Source: Candidatus Acetatifactor stercoripullorum (GTDB taxonomy: Bacteria; Bacillota; Clostridia; Lachnospirales; Lachnospiraceae). From it: a DNA stretch of 55,968 bases. Shown piece after piece: positions 8,681 through 18,002 of this stretch. The DNA is taken from the NCBI GenBank assembly GCA_019114005.1, contig DXGH01000033.1, forward strand, positions 1 to 55,968, written 5' to 3'. The first letter of the stretch is position 1; every line of letters starts with the position of its first letter. Below the pieces are notes generated by a model, which had not been told where the DNA came from, made no database searches, and saw only the letters and a program-made list of their open reading frames with translations. Both the position numbers and the translations under genes were made by a program.

Positions 8681-8881
8681 GAAAAATCCTCCATGGAAGT
8701 ATGACACTTTCTCCCTTTTACTTATTTTTTACATTTTATATTTCAGTATATCCAAAAAAACAAAAAAATTACAAAAATTTTTATACAATACTGGAATGAA
8801 AACGTTTTTTGTGATATACTTTTTTTAATCATCTGACGGGTGGGGGACGGAAGATGGAATGGCAAAGGAGGGTGTCTTAAG

Positions 8882-10891
8882 ATGAATGGTGAAAAAAAGA
8901 CAAAAAGAAAGAAAAAACATATTTCCAGCATACGGGCCAGACTGCAGTTTGATATCAGTATCCTGACTGGTGCGTCTGTTGTGATTTTGGCGCTGATTAT
9001 GTGCATCTTGAATCTGAGCAGCACACTGACCACCCTGGAGGATGAAATGGCGGTTATGGCGCAGATTACGGCAGACCGTGTCTCTAAGGATCTTCAGACC
9101 ACGGTGCGTGTGGTGGAGGAGCTGGGCATGCTGGAAAGCCTTTCTGATGACAGTGTAAGCCCGGAGGAAAAGCAGGCGATTATTGATCATAGAGTGGAAG
9201 CCTACGGCATGACCAGGGGGAAATTTATCAATGCCGACGGCATTTGTGAGTACGACGGCACCGACTACTCGGACAGGGATTACTTCCAGCGTTCCATGCA
9301 GGGCGAGGTGGTGGTTTCCGATCCGGTTTTTGCAAAGACGGACGGCGTGCTGAGCATTATCATATCGGCGCCTGTGTGGAAGGACGGACTGGTTAATTCA
9401 GAAGTGGTGGGTGTGGTATTTCTTCTGCCGGACCCCAATCTTTTAAACGACATAGCGGATTCCATAAAGGTAAGTGAAAATGCGGGCTGCTATATGTTAA
9501 GCTCCTCAGGGGTAACCATCGCCCACACGGATGAAAGCATCGCCGAGGCCCAGGAGAATACCATTGAAATGGCCCAGACCGACTCCTCCTTAAGGGCCAT
9601 TGCCAATCTGGAGACGAAAATGACCCAGGGAGAAACGGGATATGGTATTTACACCTATGGGGGAAGCATGAAGATTTTGGCCTATGCGCCCATTCCTGAC
9701 ACTGACGGCTGGAGCGTGGCCTTAAATGCACCGATTATGGATTTTATGGGCCCTACCATTATATGTATCCTGATTGCGGCGGTTGTCACGGTGATTGCCA
9801 TTGGAATAGGCATGAATATGGCGAGAGTGATCGGCAGGATGATTGGCACTCCCATCGGCCTGTGCTCAGAGCGTCTGAGGCTTTTGGCGGAGGGAGATCT
9901 GCATTCACCGATCCCTGAGGTTGACACAGAGGATGAAACCCGGGTGCTGGCAGATGCCACAGGCACTCTGGTCACCAATCTGCAGACAGTGATTCAGGAT
10001 GCGGATCATCTGCTTGGTGAAATGTCCCAGGGCAATTTTACGGTTACGACCCAGAAGGCGGATCATTATGTGGGAGATTTCCATGGGCTTGTGGTGTCTA
10101 TGGAGAAGTTAAATGACAGGCTGAGCGACACGCTGAAAAATATTATTGACGCGGTGGAGCAGGTGACACTGGGCGCCAACCAGATGGCGGAGACAGCCCA
10201 GGGGCTTGCAGAGGGGGCAACAGATCAGGCAGGCGCCATTGAGGAGCTGCAGGCTACCATCACCAACGTTACCAGCATTGTGGAGGAGAGCGCAAAATCC
10301 TTGAGCGAATCCTATAAGCAGGCGAAGGAATATGAGCAGCAGGCTGTGACCAGCGGAAATGAGATGAAGGATCTGACCCAGGCTATGCAGCGCATCAACG
10401 AAACCTCCAAACAGATCAGCGATATCATTGAAGAGATCGAGGATATTGCATCCCAGACCAACCTTCTGTCCCTGAATGCGGCCATTGAGGCGGCAAGGGC
10501 GGGAGAAGCCGGCAGAGGCTTTGCCGTGGTGGCAGATCAGATCCGCAAGCTGGCGGATGACAGTGCGCAGTCGGCGGTACATACCAGACAGCTGATAGAA
10601 ACCTCCCTGCAGGAAATCGAGAGAGGCAACCAGATTACGGAGAGAACCTATCAGTCTCTGATGAAGGTTGTGGACGGCATGGAAATTCTTGCACAGGAAT
10701 CTCAAAAGTCCATGGAAAATTCCAATACCCAGGCGGAAGCCATGGAACAGATCGAGCAGGGTATCGACCAGATATCTTCTGTAGTACAGAACAACTCCGC
10801 AACGGCGGAGGAAACCTCTGCCACCAGTGAAGAGCTGTCGGCACAGGCCACCAATATGAACGATCTGGTTTTGGCGTTTAAGCTCAGATAA
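8882..10891 (+). CDS. Methyl-accepting chemotaxis protein with dCACHE sensor
   Basis: About 669 residues. A lysine-rich N-terminus and a first membrane segment ([17 protein letters not shown]) lead into an extracellular double-CACHE ligand domain (about 40-290, with [25 protein letters not shown] typical of dCACHE). A second membrane segment ([20 protein letters not shown]), a HAMP domain and a signalling domain follow, with [21 protein letters not shown] near residue 526 and [15 protein letters not shown]. Such domains bind amino acids, amines or organic acids; the ligand here is unknown. ATG 8882 follows AAGGAGGG; an earlier in-frame start at 8840 lacks one. Confidence 0.9.
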   Translation: MNGEKKTKRKKKHISSIRARLQFDISILTGASVVILALIMCILNLSSTLTTLEDEMAVMAQITADRVSKDLQTTVRVVEELGMLESLSDDSVSPEEKQAIIDHRVEAYGMTRGKFINADGICEYDGTDYSDRDYFQRSMQGEVVVSDPVFAKTDGVLSIIISAPVWKDGLVNSEVVGVVFLLPDPNLLNDIADSIKVSENAGCYMLSSSGVTIAHTDESIAEAQENTIEMAQTDSSLRAIANLETKMTQGETGYGIYTYGGSMKILAYAPIPDTDGWSVALNAPIMDFMGPTIICILIAAVVTVIAIGIGMNMARVIGRMIGTPIGLCSERLRLLAEGDLHSPIPEVDTEDETRVLADATGTLVTNLQTVIQDADHLLGEMSQGNFTVTTQKADHYVGDFHGLVVSMEKLNDRLSDTLKNIIDAVEQVTLGANQMAETAQGLAEGATDQAGAIEELQATITNVTSIVEESAKSLSESYKQAKEYEQQAVTSGNEMKDLTQAMQRINETSKQISDIIEEIEDIASQTNLLSLNAAIEAARAGEAGRGFAVVADQIRKLADDSAQSAVHTRQLIETSLQEIERGNQITERTYQSLMKVVDGMEILAQESQKSMENSNTQAEAMEQIEQGIDQISSVVQNNSATAEETSATSEELSAQATNMNDLVLAFKLR

Positions 10892-10904
10892 ATTTTGCTG
10901 CTCT

Positions 10905-10933
10905 GCATAATTTTAGACGAAGTGCAGATACTA
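10905..10933 (+). promoter_or_regulatory. Candidate forespore (SigF/SigG-type) promoter of spoVAC
   Basis: GCATA, 17 bp, GATACTA. The -35 fits the sigma F/G consensus (G-H-A-T-R) exactly. The -10 fits CATXHTA in 6 of 7 places, and GCAGATACTA fits the sigma F -10 in 9 of 10. It lies 55 bp before the ATG of spoVAC, where forespore expression is expected. Confidence 0.55.
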
Positions 10934-10987
10934 TGTGCAGTTTAACTACACATTGGCGCACGGACGCCGGAAAGGTATGCAGAGCAG

Positions 10988-11446
10988 ATGGAACAAAAGG
11001 AAGAAGAAAAGAAACAGCAGTATGAAAAATATGTAAAGGAAGTGACACCCACCCACAATTTGTGGCTGCAGATGCTGAAGGCATTTATCACCGGCGGAAT
11101 CATCTGCACATTGGGGCAGGCTGTTTTGAATTTTGCCGCAGGTATGGGCTTTGACAAGCAGACCGCCGGAAGCTGGTGTTCCCTGATCCTGATTTTGATT
11201 TCCGTTCTCCTGACGGGTTTTAACATCTATCCCGGCATTGTAAAATGGGGCGGAGCGGGAGCCCTGGTGCCTATTACGGGCTTTGCCAACTCTGTTGCGG
11301 CTCCTGCCATAGAGTTTCAAAAGGAAGGGCAGGTATACGGCATAGGCTCGAAGATATTTACCATTGCGGGACCGGTGATTCTGTACGGCATCTTTACCAG
11401 CTGGGCTCTGGGCCTGATTTTGTGGGCGGCTGGATTTCTCACATAA
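10988..11446 (+). CDS. spoVAC: Stage V sporulation protein AC
   Basis: A 152-residue integral membrane protein of the SpoVA channel; the Bacillus homologue behaves as a mechanosensitive channel for dipicolinate release. A charged 25-residue N-terminus (EEEKKQQYEKYVKEVTPTHN) leads to several membrane segments with the family features LKAFITGGIICTLGQ, GGAGALVPITGFANSVAAPAIEF and KIFTIAGPVILYG. It stands alone between a chemoreceptor and an ABC exporter instead of beside spoVAD. A forespore-type promoter lies upstream and a terminator-like hairpin about 50 bp after its stop. Confidence 0.93.
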   Translation: MEQKEEEKKQQYEKYVKEVTPTHNLWLQMLKAFITGGIICTLGQAVLNFAAGMGFDKQTAGSWCSLILILISVLLTGFNIYPGIVKWGGAGALVPITGFANSVAAPAIEFQKEGQVYGIGSKIFTIAGPVILYGIFTSWALGLILWAAGFLT

Positions 11447-11463
11447 AACGGATACATTTCTTC

Positions 11464-11493
11464 TTGCAATCACAGTAATCTCTCATTTATAAT
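11464..11493 (+). promoter_or_regulatory. Promoter of the ABC exporter operon
   Basis: TTGCAA, 18 bp, perfect TATAAT. The expected transcription start falls inside the palindromic sequence that follows directly, so a bound repressor would block it. Confidence 0.65.
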
Positions 11494-11531
11494 GTTAGGT
11501 AGCTAACAAAAGTTGGCTGCCTAATTTTTTT
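11494..11531 (+). promoter_or_regulatory. Tandem MarR-like operators that also form a terminator-like hairpin
   Basis: GTTAGGTAGCTAAC (12 of 14 bases palindromic) is followed after 4 A residues by GTTGGCTGCCTAAT, an imperfect second copy. Together they form a 13-bp stem with two G-U pairs, followed by seven T residues. The same DNA can therefore be a repressor site at the ABC promoter and an intrinsic terminator for read-through from spoVAC. The TTAG-N4-CTAA layout is like MarR operators in front of Firmicute drug exporters. No matching regulator gene is adjacent. Confidence 0.55.
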
Positions 11532-11547
11532 GCAGGAGAGCAGCGAT

Positions 11548-13302
11548 ATGATAAAGACGTTGGGAAAGCAGATTAAGGAATTTAAGGCTGATTCCATCAA
11601 AACGCCTCTGTTTATGGTGCTTGAGGTGCTCATGGAAACGGTAATCCCTCTTTTGATGGCATCTATCATAGATGACGGCGTGGAAGCGGGCAACATGCGG
11701 CACATTTATCAGGTAGGCGGCGTGATGGCGGCAGCGGCAGCCGTGGGCCTTTTTGCCGGAATTATGGGAGGAAAGTATGGGGCAAGGGCCTCCGCAGGCT
11801 TTGCCAGGAATCTGAGAGAGGCAATGTACGCTAACATTCAGACCTTTGCCTTCTCCAATATAGACAAATACTCCACAGCGGGTCTGGTCACCCGTATGAC
11901 CACGGATGTGACAAACCTTCAGAATGCCTATCAGATGCTTCTGCGCATGTGCTTCAGGGCTCCCTCCAGCATGATCTGCGCTATGGCCATGGCTTTTTTC
12001 ATCAATGCAAGAATTGCCTCCATCTATCTGGCTGCAGTGGTCTTTCTGGGGGCACTTCTCCTTTTGATCATGCGCTTTGCCATGAAATATTTTACGGAAG
12101 CTTTTCAAAAATATGATGACATGAATGCAAGCGTACAGGAAAATGTTTCCGCCCAGCGGGTGGTGAAGGCTTATGTGAGAGAGGAGTATGAAATTGAGAA
12201 ATTCCACAAAGCCAGCGGAAATATTTACAGAATGTTCAAAAAGGCAGAGAGCATTCTTACCTGCAACGCGCCTTTGATGCAGTTTACAGTGTATTCCTGT
12301 ATTCTGCTGATCAGCTGGCTGGGCGCAAAAATGATCGTGGGAAGTACATTGAGCACGGGCAGCCTGATGAGCCTGCTTTCCTACTGCATGAATATTCTGA
12401 TGAGCCTGATGATGCTGTCCATGGTATTTGCAATGATTACCATGAGTATGGCCAGCGCCAGGAGAATCTGTCAGGTATTGGAGGAAAAGGCGGATCTGAC
12501 CAATCCGGAGCATCCGGATTTCGATGTGCCCGACGGCAGCATCCGGTTTGAGGATGTAACCTTCCGCTATAATCAGGCAAGTGAAAGTCCCGTGCTGAGT
12601 CATGTGAGCTTTGAGATCAAATCCGGAGAGACCATCGGCATTTTAGGCGGGACGGGAAGCTCAAAGACCAGTCTTGTGAATCTGATCAGCCGTCTCTATG
12701 ATGTGTCAGAGGGCGCGGTTTATGTGGGCGGCAAGGATGTGAGAAGCTATGATCTGGAGACCCTTCGCAATGAGGTTGCGGTGGTGCTCCAGAAGAATGT
12801 GCTTTTTCGGGGAACCATACTGGAGAATCTGCGCTGGGGCGATGAGAACGCCACAGAGGAGGAATGCAGGCAGGCCTGCCGCCTGGCCTGCGCGGACGAG
12901 TTTATTGAAAAGCTTCCAGATGGGTACAACACTTATATTGAACAGGGGGGAAGCAATGTATCCGGGGGCCAAAAGCAGCGGCTCTGCATTGCCAGAGCGC
13001 TTTTGAAAAAGCCTAAGATTCTGATTCTGGACGACAGCACCAGCGCGGTGGATACCGCCACGGACAGCAGAATCAGAAGGGCCTTTGCCACCCAGATACC
13101 AGATACCACAAAGCTGATTATTGCACAGCGTATTTCCAGCGTGCAGAACGCGGACCGTATTATTGTGTTGAACAATGGCCAGGTGGACGCCATCGGAACC
13201 CATGAAACGCTTCTGGCCTCCAACACGATCTACAAAGAGGTATATGAGGCACAGACCAGCGGAAGCGGAGACTTTGACGAGAAGGGAGGCGATGAGGCAT
13301 GA
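11548..13302 (+). CDS. ABC exporter subunit with degenerate catalytic site (heterodimer half A)
   Basis: About 584 residues: a six-helix exporter membrane domain (about 1-320), then a nucleotide-binding domain with Walker A GILGGTGSSKTSLVN, signature NVSGGQKQRL and Walker B ILILDDSTSAVD. The residue after the Walker B aspartate is D where the catalytic E normally stands, and its partner gene has the normal E. This is the usual asymmetry of heterodimeric exporters such as BmrCD or TM287/288. Likely substrates are drugs or lipophilic compounds, not determined. ATG 11548 follows AGGAG. The stop overlaps the next gene by 4 bases. Confidence 0.92.
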   Translation: MIKTLGKQIKEFKADSIKTPLFMVLEVLMETVIPLLMASIIDDGVEAGNMRHIYQVGGVMAAAAAVGLFAGIMGGKYGARASAGFARNLREAMYANIQTFAFSNIDKYSTAGLVTRMTTDVTNLQNAYQMLLRMCFRAPSSMICAMAMAFFINARIASIYLAAVVFLGALLLLIMRFAMKYFTEAFQKYDDMNASVQENVSAQRVVKAYVREEYEIEKFHKASGNIYRMFKKAESILTCNAPLMQFTVYSCILLISWLGAKMIVGSTLSTGSLMSLLSYCMNILMSLMMLSMVFAMITMSMASARRICQVLEEKADLTNPEHPDFDVPDGSIRFEDVTFRYNQASESPVLSHVSFEIKSGETIGILGGTGSSKTSLVNLISRLYDVSEGAVYVGGKDVRSYDLETLRNEVAVVLQKNVLFRGTILENLRWGDENATEEECRQACRLACADEFIEKLPDGYNTYIEQGGSNVSGGQKQRLCIARALLKKPKILILDDSTSAVDTATDSRIRRAFATQIPDTTKLIIAQRISSVQNADRIIVLNNGQVDAIGTHETLLASNTIYKEVYEAQTSGSGDFDEKGGDEA

Positions 13303-15224
13303 CACAGGCAAAAGTGGTGAGAGGACCCATGGGAAACCGGATGCGGGGAGGAGAAGTCATCAAAAACCCTGGAGCTGTTTTTTTCAGATTGATGAAATAT
13401 ATCATGAAGGATTATGGGATTGCCCTGGTGCTGGTGGTTCTTTTTATCATCGCAAGCGTTCTGGCTAATGTGCAGGGAACCTTATTTCTCCAGACCCTGA
13501 TCGACGATTATATTCTGCCCATGCTGGGCCAGGAAAACCCAGACTTTACCAACCTGCTTCACGCCATTTTCCGGGTGGGCTGCTTTTACCTGGCAGGCGT
13601 TTTGTGCACCTTCGCCTATTCCAGGATTATGGTGAATGTGACTCAGGGAACCTTGAGAAACCTGAGAAACGATCTGTTCGCCCACATGGAAAAGCTGCCC
13701 ATAAAATATTTTGACACCCATGCCCATGGGGATATTATGTCCATTTACACAAACGACATTGATACACTGCGCCAGATGATCAGCCAGAGCATTCCCCAGA
13801 TCATTTCCAGTGCGGTTACTGTGGTCAGCGTTTTCATCAGCATGATTTCCCTGAATGTTGTGCTTACTCTGGTGACGCTTCTGATGGTGGGGATCATGCT
13901 TGTCACCGCCAGAAAGGTCAGCGGCTTAAGCGGCAGATACTTTGTAAAGCAGCAGACGGACATTGGCAGGGTGAACGGTTATATTGAGGAGATGATGGAG
14001 GGGCAGAAGGTGGTGAAGGTATTCTGCCATGAGGAGAAAAGCCTGGACGGCTTTAAAGAGCTGAACAACAGGCTCTTTGACAGCGCCTACAATGCAAACA
14101 AGTTTGCAAACCTGATGGGCCCTATCAATTCCCAGCTGGGAAATATGAGCTATGTGGTCTGCGCCATTGTGGGCGGGGCCATGGCCTTAAGCGGCTTCGG
14201 GGGTCTGACCTTGGGCGGCCTGGCGAGCTTTCTGACCTTTAACAAGAGCTTTAATATGCCCATCAATCAGGTGAGTATGCAGCTGAACAGCATTATCATG
14301 GCACAGGCCGGCGCAAAACGGGTTTTCGATCTGTTTGATGAAAAACAGGAAGCGGATGAGGGCTATGTGACCCTGGTATGCGCAAAAAGAGTGGACGGCG
14401 TTCTCACGGAATGCCCGGAGAGAACCGGCATGTGGGCCTGGAAGCATACGCATCAGTCCGACGGCAGCGTGGACTATGTGGAGCTTAAGGGGGATGTGGC
14501 ATTTAACGACGTGGATTTCGGCTACAGCGATGACAAGGTGGTGCTGCATAATATTAAGCTTTATGCGAAACCTGGGCAGAAAATTGCCTTTGTGGGCTCT
14601 ACCGGTGCGGGAAAGACTACGATCACCAATCTCATCAACAGATTTTATGATATACAGGATGGGAAAATACGGTACGACGGTATTAATATCAATAAGATAA
14701 AGAAGGGAGATCTGCGCCGTTCTCTGGGAATCGTGCTCCAGGACACCCATTTGTTTACGGATACGGTGATGGAAAACATACGCTTTGGAAGGCTGGAAGC
14801 CTCTGATGAGGAGGTGATTGCCGCAGCAAGACTGGCAAATGCGGACGGCTTTATTCGCCAGCTTCCCGATGGCTACCAGACAGTGCTTACGGGAGACGGG
14901 GCAAATCTAAGCCAGGGCCAGCGCCAGCTCCTTGCCATTGCCAGAGCTGCGGTGGCGGACCCGCCCGTACTTATTTTGGATGAGGCCACCAGCTCCATTG
15001 ACACCCGCACCGAAAAGATTGTCCAGGACGGTATGGATAAGCTGATGAGCGGCAGAACCACCTTTGTAATCGCCCACAGACTGTCTACGGTGCGAAACAG
15101 CGACTGCATTATGGTTTTAGAGCAGGGACGCATTATTGAGCGGGGCACTCATGAGGAGCTGCTGGCCCAGAAGGGAAAATACTATCAGCTTTATACCGGC
15201 AATCAGATCGGGGCGGAAGCATAG
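13299..15224 (+). CDS. ABC exporter subunit with intact catalytic site (heterodimer half B)
   Basis: A 641-residue exporter half-transporter: a six-helix membrane domain after an N-terminal extension of about 35 residues, then a nucleotide-binding domain with Walker A GSTGAGKTTITNLINRFYD, signature NLSQGQRQLLAIARA and Walker B VLILDEATSSID, the H-loop in VIAHRLSTV. The catalytic glutamate is present. An insertion before the nucleotide-binding domain (VCAKRVDGVLTECPERTG and after) is typical of this subclass. ATGA overlap with the upstream half supports a fixed 1:1 pair. Confidence 0.93.
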   Translation: MTQAKVVRGPMGNRMRGGEVIKNPGAVFFRLMKYIMKDYGIALVLVVLFIIASVLANVQGTLFLQTLIDDYILPMLGQENPDFTNLLHAIFRVGCFYLAGVLCTFAYSRIMVNVTQGTLRNLRNDLFAHMEKLPIKYFDTHAHGDIMSIYTNDIDTLRQMISQSIPQIISSAVTVVSVFISMISLNVVLTLVTLLMVGIMLVTARKVSGLSGRYFVKQQTDIGRVNGYIEEMMEGQKVVKVFCHEEKSLDGFKELNNRLFDSAYNANKFANLMGPINSQLGNMSYVVCAIVGGAMALSGFGGLTLGGLASFLTFNKSFNMPINQVSMQLNSIIMAQAGAKRVFDLFDEKQEADEGYVTLVCAKRVDGVLTECPERTGMWAWKHTHQSDGSVDYVELKGDVAFNDVDFGYSDDKVVLHNIKLYAKPGQKIAFVGSTGAGKTTITNLINRFYDIQDGKIRYDGININKIKKGDLRRSLGIVLQDTHLFTDTVMENIRFGRLEASDEEVIAAARLANADGFIRQLPDGYQTVLTGDGANLSQGQRQLLAIARAAVADPPVLILDEATSSIDTRTEKIVQDGMDKLMSGRTTFVIAHRLSTVRNSDCIMVLEQGRIIERGTHEELLAQKGKYYQLYTGNQIGAEA

Positions 15225-15313
15225 AGGGGGAAGCGTAAACTGCCCGGAAAGGGACATACTTTGCAAAATACAGGCATAAACTACATTGCAAACAAGCATT
15301 AGGAGGGATTACC

Positions 15314-17992
15314 GTGTTTGAACAGTGTAGTGTGCAGGAAACTGTAAGCAGATGCCGCAGCGACGGCAGGAGGGGCCTTTCCTGGGAGGAGGCCGGGAAA
15401 CGGCTTTTAAAAAACGGCAGGAATGAGATGAAGTCTCCCCGGAAAAAAACAGTGGTGGAGAGCTTTGTGGAGCAGCTGAATGATCCATTGATTTATGTGC
15501 TCATTGCGGCCGCTGTGGTGTCCCTTTTTCTTGGGGAGGTAAGCGATGCTGTTATCATCGCCGTTGTAGTCTGCATGAATGCCTTTGTGGGCGTGGTGCA
15601 GGAGGGAAAGGCCAGAAAGGCCCTGGAATCCTTAAAAAAGCTTACCAGCCCAAGGGCACAGGTGATCCGTGACGGCAGGCGAAAAGAGATTCCTGCGGCG
15701 CAGCTGGTGACGGGTGACCTGGTGTGTCTGGAGGCGGGATGTCAGGTTCCAGCAGATTTAAGGCTGATCCAAACCAATCAATTAAAGATTGAGGAGTCTG
15801 CGCTGACCGGAGAATCCCTTCCCATGGAAAAGGATGCAGGATTTACGGCAGCCCAGGGTAAGATCATTCCCTTGGGAGACAGACACAACATGGCCTATAT
15901 GTCAACCATTGTCACCTATGGACGGGGAGAAGGGATTGTCACGGCTGTGGGAATGGACACGGAGCTGGGACAGATTGCAGCCATGATCACCGAGGCAAAG
16001 GAGGAGCTGACACCTCTTCAAAAGCGGCTGGGAGAGCTGGGAAAGCTTTTGAGCATACTTTCCCTGCTTCTCTGTGGGGCGCTTTTTGCCATTGCGGTGG
16101 TGCAGCACAGGAATGTACTGGAAATGCTGATTACCGCCATTTCCCTGGCGGTTGCGGCCGTGCCGGAGGGACTGCCCGCTGTGGTGACTATCTGCCTGGC
16201 CTTAAGCGTCACCAGAATGGTGAAGGTAAATACCATTGTAAGGAGACTGCCGTCGGTGGAAACGCTGGGCGCCGTCAGCGTGGTCTGCTCCGATAAGACA
16301 GGAACCCTGACCCAGAACCGGATGACGGTGGAAAAGTGTTTTGCGGAGAACAGATTGGCGGACGTGGAGGAATTTCACGGGGAATTTCCGGAGGATTTTT
16401 TGTATGGGATGGCTTTGTGCAACGACGCCTCCATAGAGGGAGAAAACCGCATGGGCGATCCCACGGAGCTGGCCCTTTTAGATGTGTGTGAAAGGCTGGG
16501 GGTGGAAAAGGAGGCCTTAGAGCGGAGGTTTCCCCGTTTTGGGGAGCTGGCCTTTGACTCGGACCGGAAAATGATGACCACCTGCCACAGGAAGGGCTCT
16601 TCTTTTATCTGCTATACCAAGGGCGCTCCTGATGAGGTGCTGAAAAAATGCACTGAAATCTGGATCGGCGGAAAGCGGGAGCGGCTGACGCAGCTTCACC
16701 GCCAAAGGATTCTGAAAGCAGTGGAAGAGATGTCGCGCAGCGCCTTGAGGACATTGGCGGTGGCCATGAGACTTCCCAAGACTGTCTCAGGCCGTCCTAT
16801 TTTACAGGAGGAGGGACTGACCTTTCTGGGAGTAGCGGGCATGAAGGACCCGGCCAGACCGGAAGCGGCGGAAGCGGTAAGCACCTTTGTGGAGGCCGGG
16901 GTATCTACGGTGATGATCACCGGGGATCATGTGGATACAGCCTTTGCCATCGGTAAGCAGCTTGGTATTGTAAGCCGCATGGAGCAGTGTATGACGGGGG
17001 AACAGCTGGAGCAGACGAAGGAGGAGGCGTTTTTGGAGCGTCTGGATGACACCAGGGTTTTTGCCCGGGTTTCCCCCGCCCAGAAGGTGAGAATTGTAAA
17101 GGGCTTTCAGAAAAAAGGGCAGATCGTGGCCATGACCGGAGACGGAGTCAATGATGCGCCTTCCTTAAAGGCGGCGGATATCGGCATCGCAATGGGAAAG
17201 ATGGGGACGGACGTGGCAAAGCAGGCCTCGGATATGATTCTTGTGGACGACAATTTCGCCACCATAGAAAAAGCCATTGAAGAGGGAAGGGGCGTTTATG
17301 AAAACATCAGAAAGTCGGTGATCTTTCTGCTTTCCTCCAATTTGGGAGAGCTGATGACCATGTTTGTAGCGGTGCTTTTGGGGATGGCCTCTCCCTTAAA
17401 GTCAAGCCATATTCTCTGGATCAATCTGATTACGGATTCTCTGCCCGCTCTTGCCCTGGGAGTGGATAAAAACGATGGAAAGAGCTTAATGAAAAATCCC
17501 CCCAGAAAGGCGGACGAAAGTCTTTTCTCCAGAGGGGGGCTTGCCTGCACCTGCTTTTACGGCATTCTGATTGCAGGCATCAGTCTGACAGCCTTTTTTC
17601 TGCTGCCCGGAGCTCTTTTAAGGTCCGGGGGACTGCCCGTCGATGTAGAAAATCTGGGGGCGGTCTTAAGCCAGAAGGGGGTGCTTGCAAAATCCCAGAC
17701 CTATGCGTTCACGGTACTTGGAATGTCACAGCTTTTCCACGCAGTGGGTATGCGGGATACAAAACGGTCTGTCTTTACCATGAGGCATTGGGAAAACAAG
17801 CTGATGATCGTTGCTTGTGTCATTGGATTTGTGCTGCAGTTTGCGGTGACGGAGGTGCCTTTTTTTATCAGCGCTTTCGGCACCTCTCACCTGACGGGAC
17901 GGGAGTGGCTCCATTTGAGCCTGCTGGCCGCCTGTCCGCTTTTAGCCCATGAGTGTATTGTACTGCTTGGACGGCTGTTTGGGGACAGATAA
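15314..17992 (+). CDS. Calcium-type (P2A) cation-transporting P-type ATPase
   Basis: An 892-residue P-type ATPase. In order: the N-terminal domain, first membrane pair ([15 protein letters not shown]), actuator loop [12 protein letters not shown], ion-binding helix [18 protein letters not shown], phosphorylation site [14 protein letters not shown] (aspartate near 326), nucleotide-binding domain with [10 protein letters not shown], hinge [22 protein letters not shown], and six C-terminal helices ([20 protein letters not shown]). This is the PMCA/SERCA-like group, which pumps Ca2+ (or Mn2+) out of the cytoplasm. GTG start behind TAGGAGGG. It is monocistronic and ends 10 bp before a convergent gene. 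Confidence 0.9.
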   Translation: MFEQCSVQETVSRCRSDGRRGLSWEEAGKRLLKNGRNEMKSPRKKTVVESFVEQLNDPLIYVLIAAAVVSLFLGEVSDAVIIAVVVCMNAFVGVVQEGKARKALESLKKLTSPRAQVIRDGRRKEIPAAQLVTGDLVCLEAGCQVPADLRLIQTNQLKIEESALTGESLPMEKDAGFTAAQGKIIPLGDRHNMAYMSTIVTYGRGEGIVTAVGMDTELGQIAAMITEAKEELTPLQKRLGELGKLLSILSLLLCGALFAIAVVQHRNVLEMLITAISLAVAAVPEGLPAVVTICLALSVTRMVKVNTIVRRLPSVETLGAVSVVCSDKTGTLTQNRMTVEKCFAENRLADVEEFHGEFPEDFLYGMALCNDASIEGENRMGDPTELALLDVCERLGVEKEALERRFPRFGELAFDSDRKMMTTCHRKGSSFICYTKGAPDEVLKKCTEIWIGGKRERLTQLHRQRILKAVEEMSRSALRTLAVAMRLPKTVSGRPILQEEGLTFLGVAGMKDPARPEAAEAVSTFVEAGVSTVMITGDHVDTAFAIGKQLGIVSRMEQCMTGEQLEQTKEEAFLERLDDTRVFARVSPAQKVRIVKGFQKKGQIVAMTGDGVNDAPSLKAADIGIAMGKMGTDVAKQASDMILVDDNFATIEKAIEEGRGVYENIRKSVIFLLSSNLGELMTMFVAVLLGMASPLKSSHILWINLITDSLPALALGVDKNDGKSLMKNPPRKADESLFSRGGLACTCFYGILIAGISLTAFFLLPGALLRSGGLPVDVENLGAVLSQKGVLAKSQTYAFTVLGMSQLFHAVGMRDTKRSVFTMRHWENKLMIVACVIGFVLQFAVTEVPFFISAFGTSHLTGREWLHLSLLAACPLLAHECIVLLGRLFGDR

Positions 17993-18002
17993 AGAACACG
18001 CC

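Noticed and set aside
8681..8760. Forespore promoter before spoVAB on the minus strand
   Set aside because: CATACTT resembles a sigma G -10 box, but no G-H-A-T-R element is found at 17-18 bp.
6888..8881. Cyclic di-GMP riboswitches before the two chemoreceptor genes
   Set aside because: Looked for the GEMM core because clostridial chemoreceptors often have it; neither leader contains it.
11521..12603. Long open frame on the minus strand opposite the first ABC exporter gene
   Set aside because: It is rich in H, C and Q, lacks a ribosome binding site and lies fully opposite a gene with clear conserved motifs; a shadow frame.
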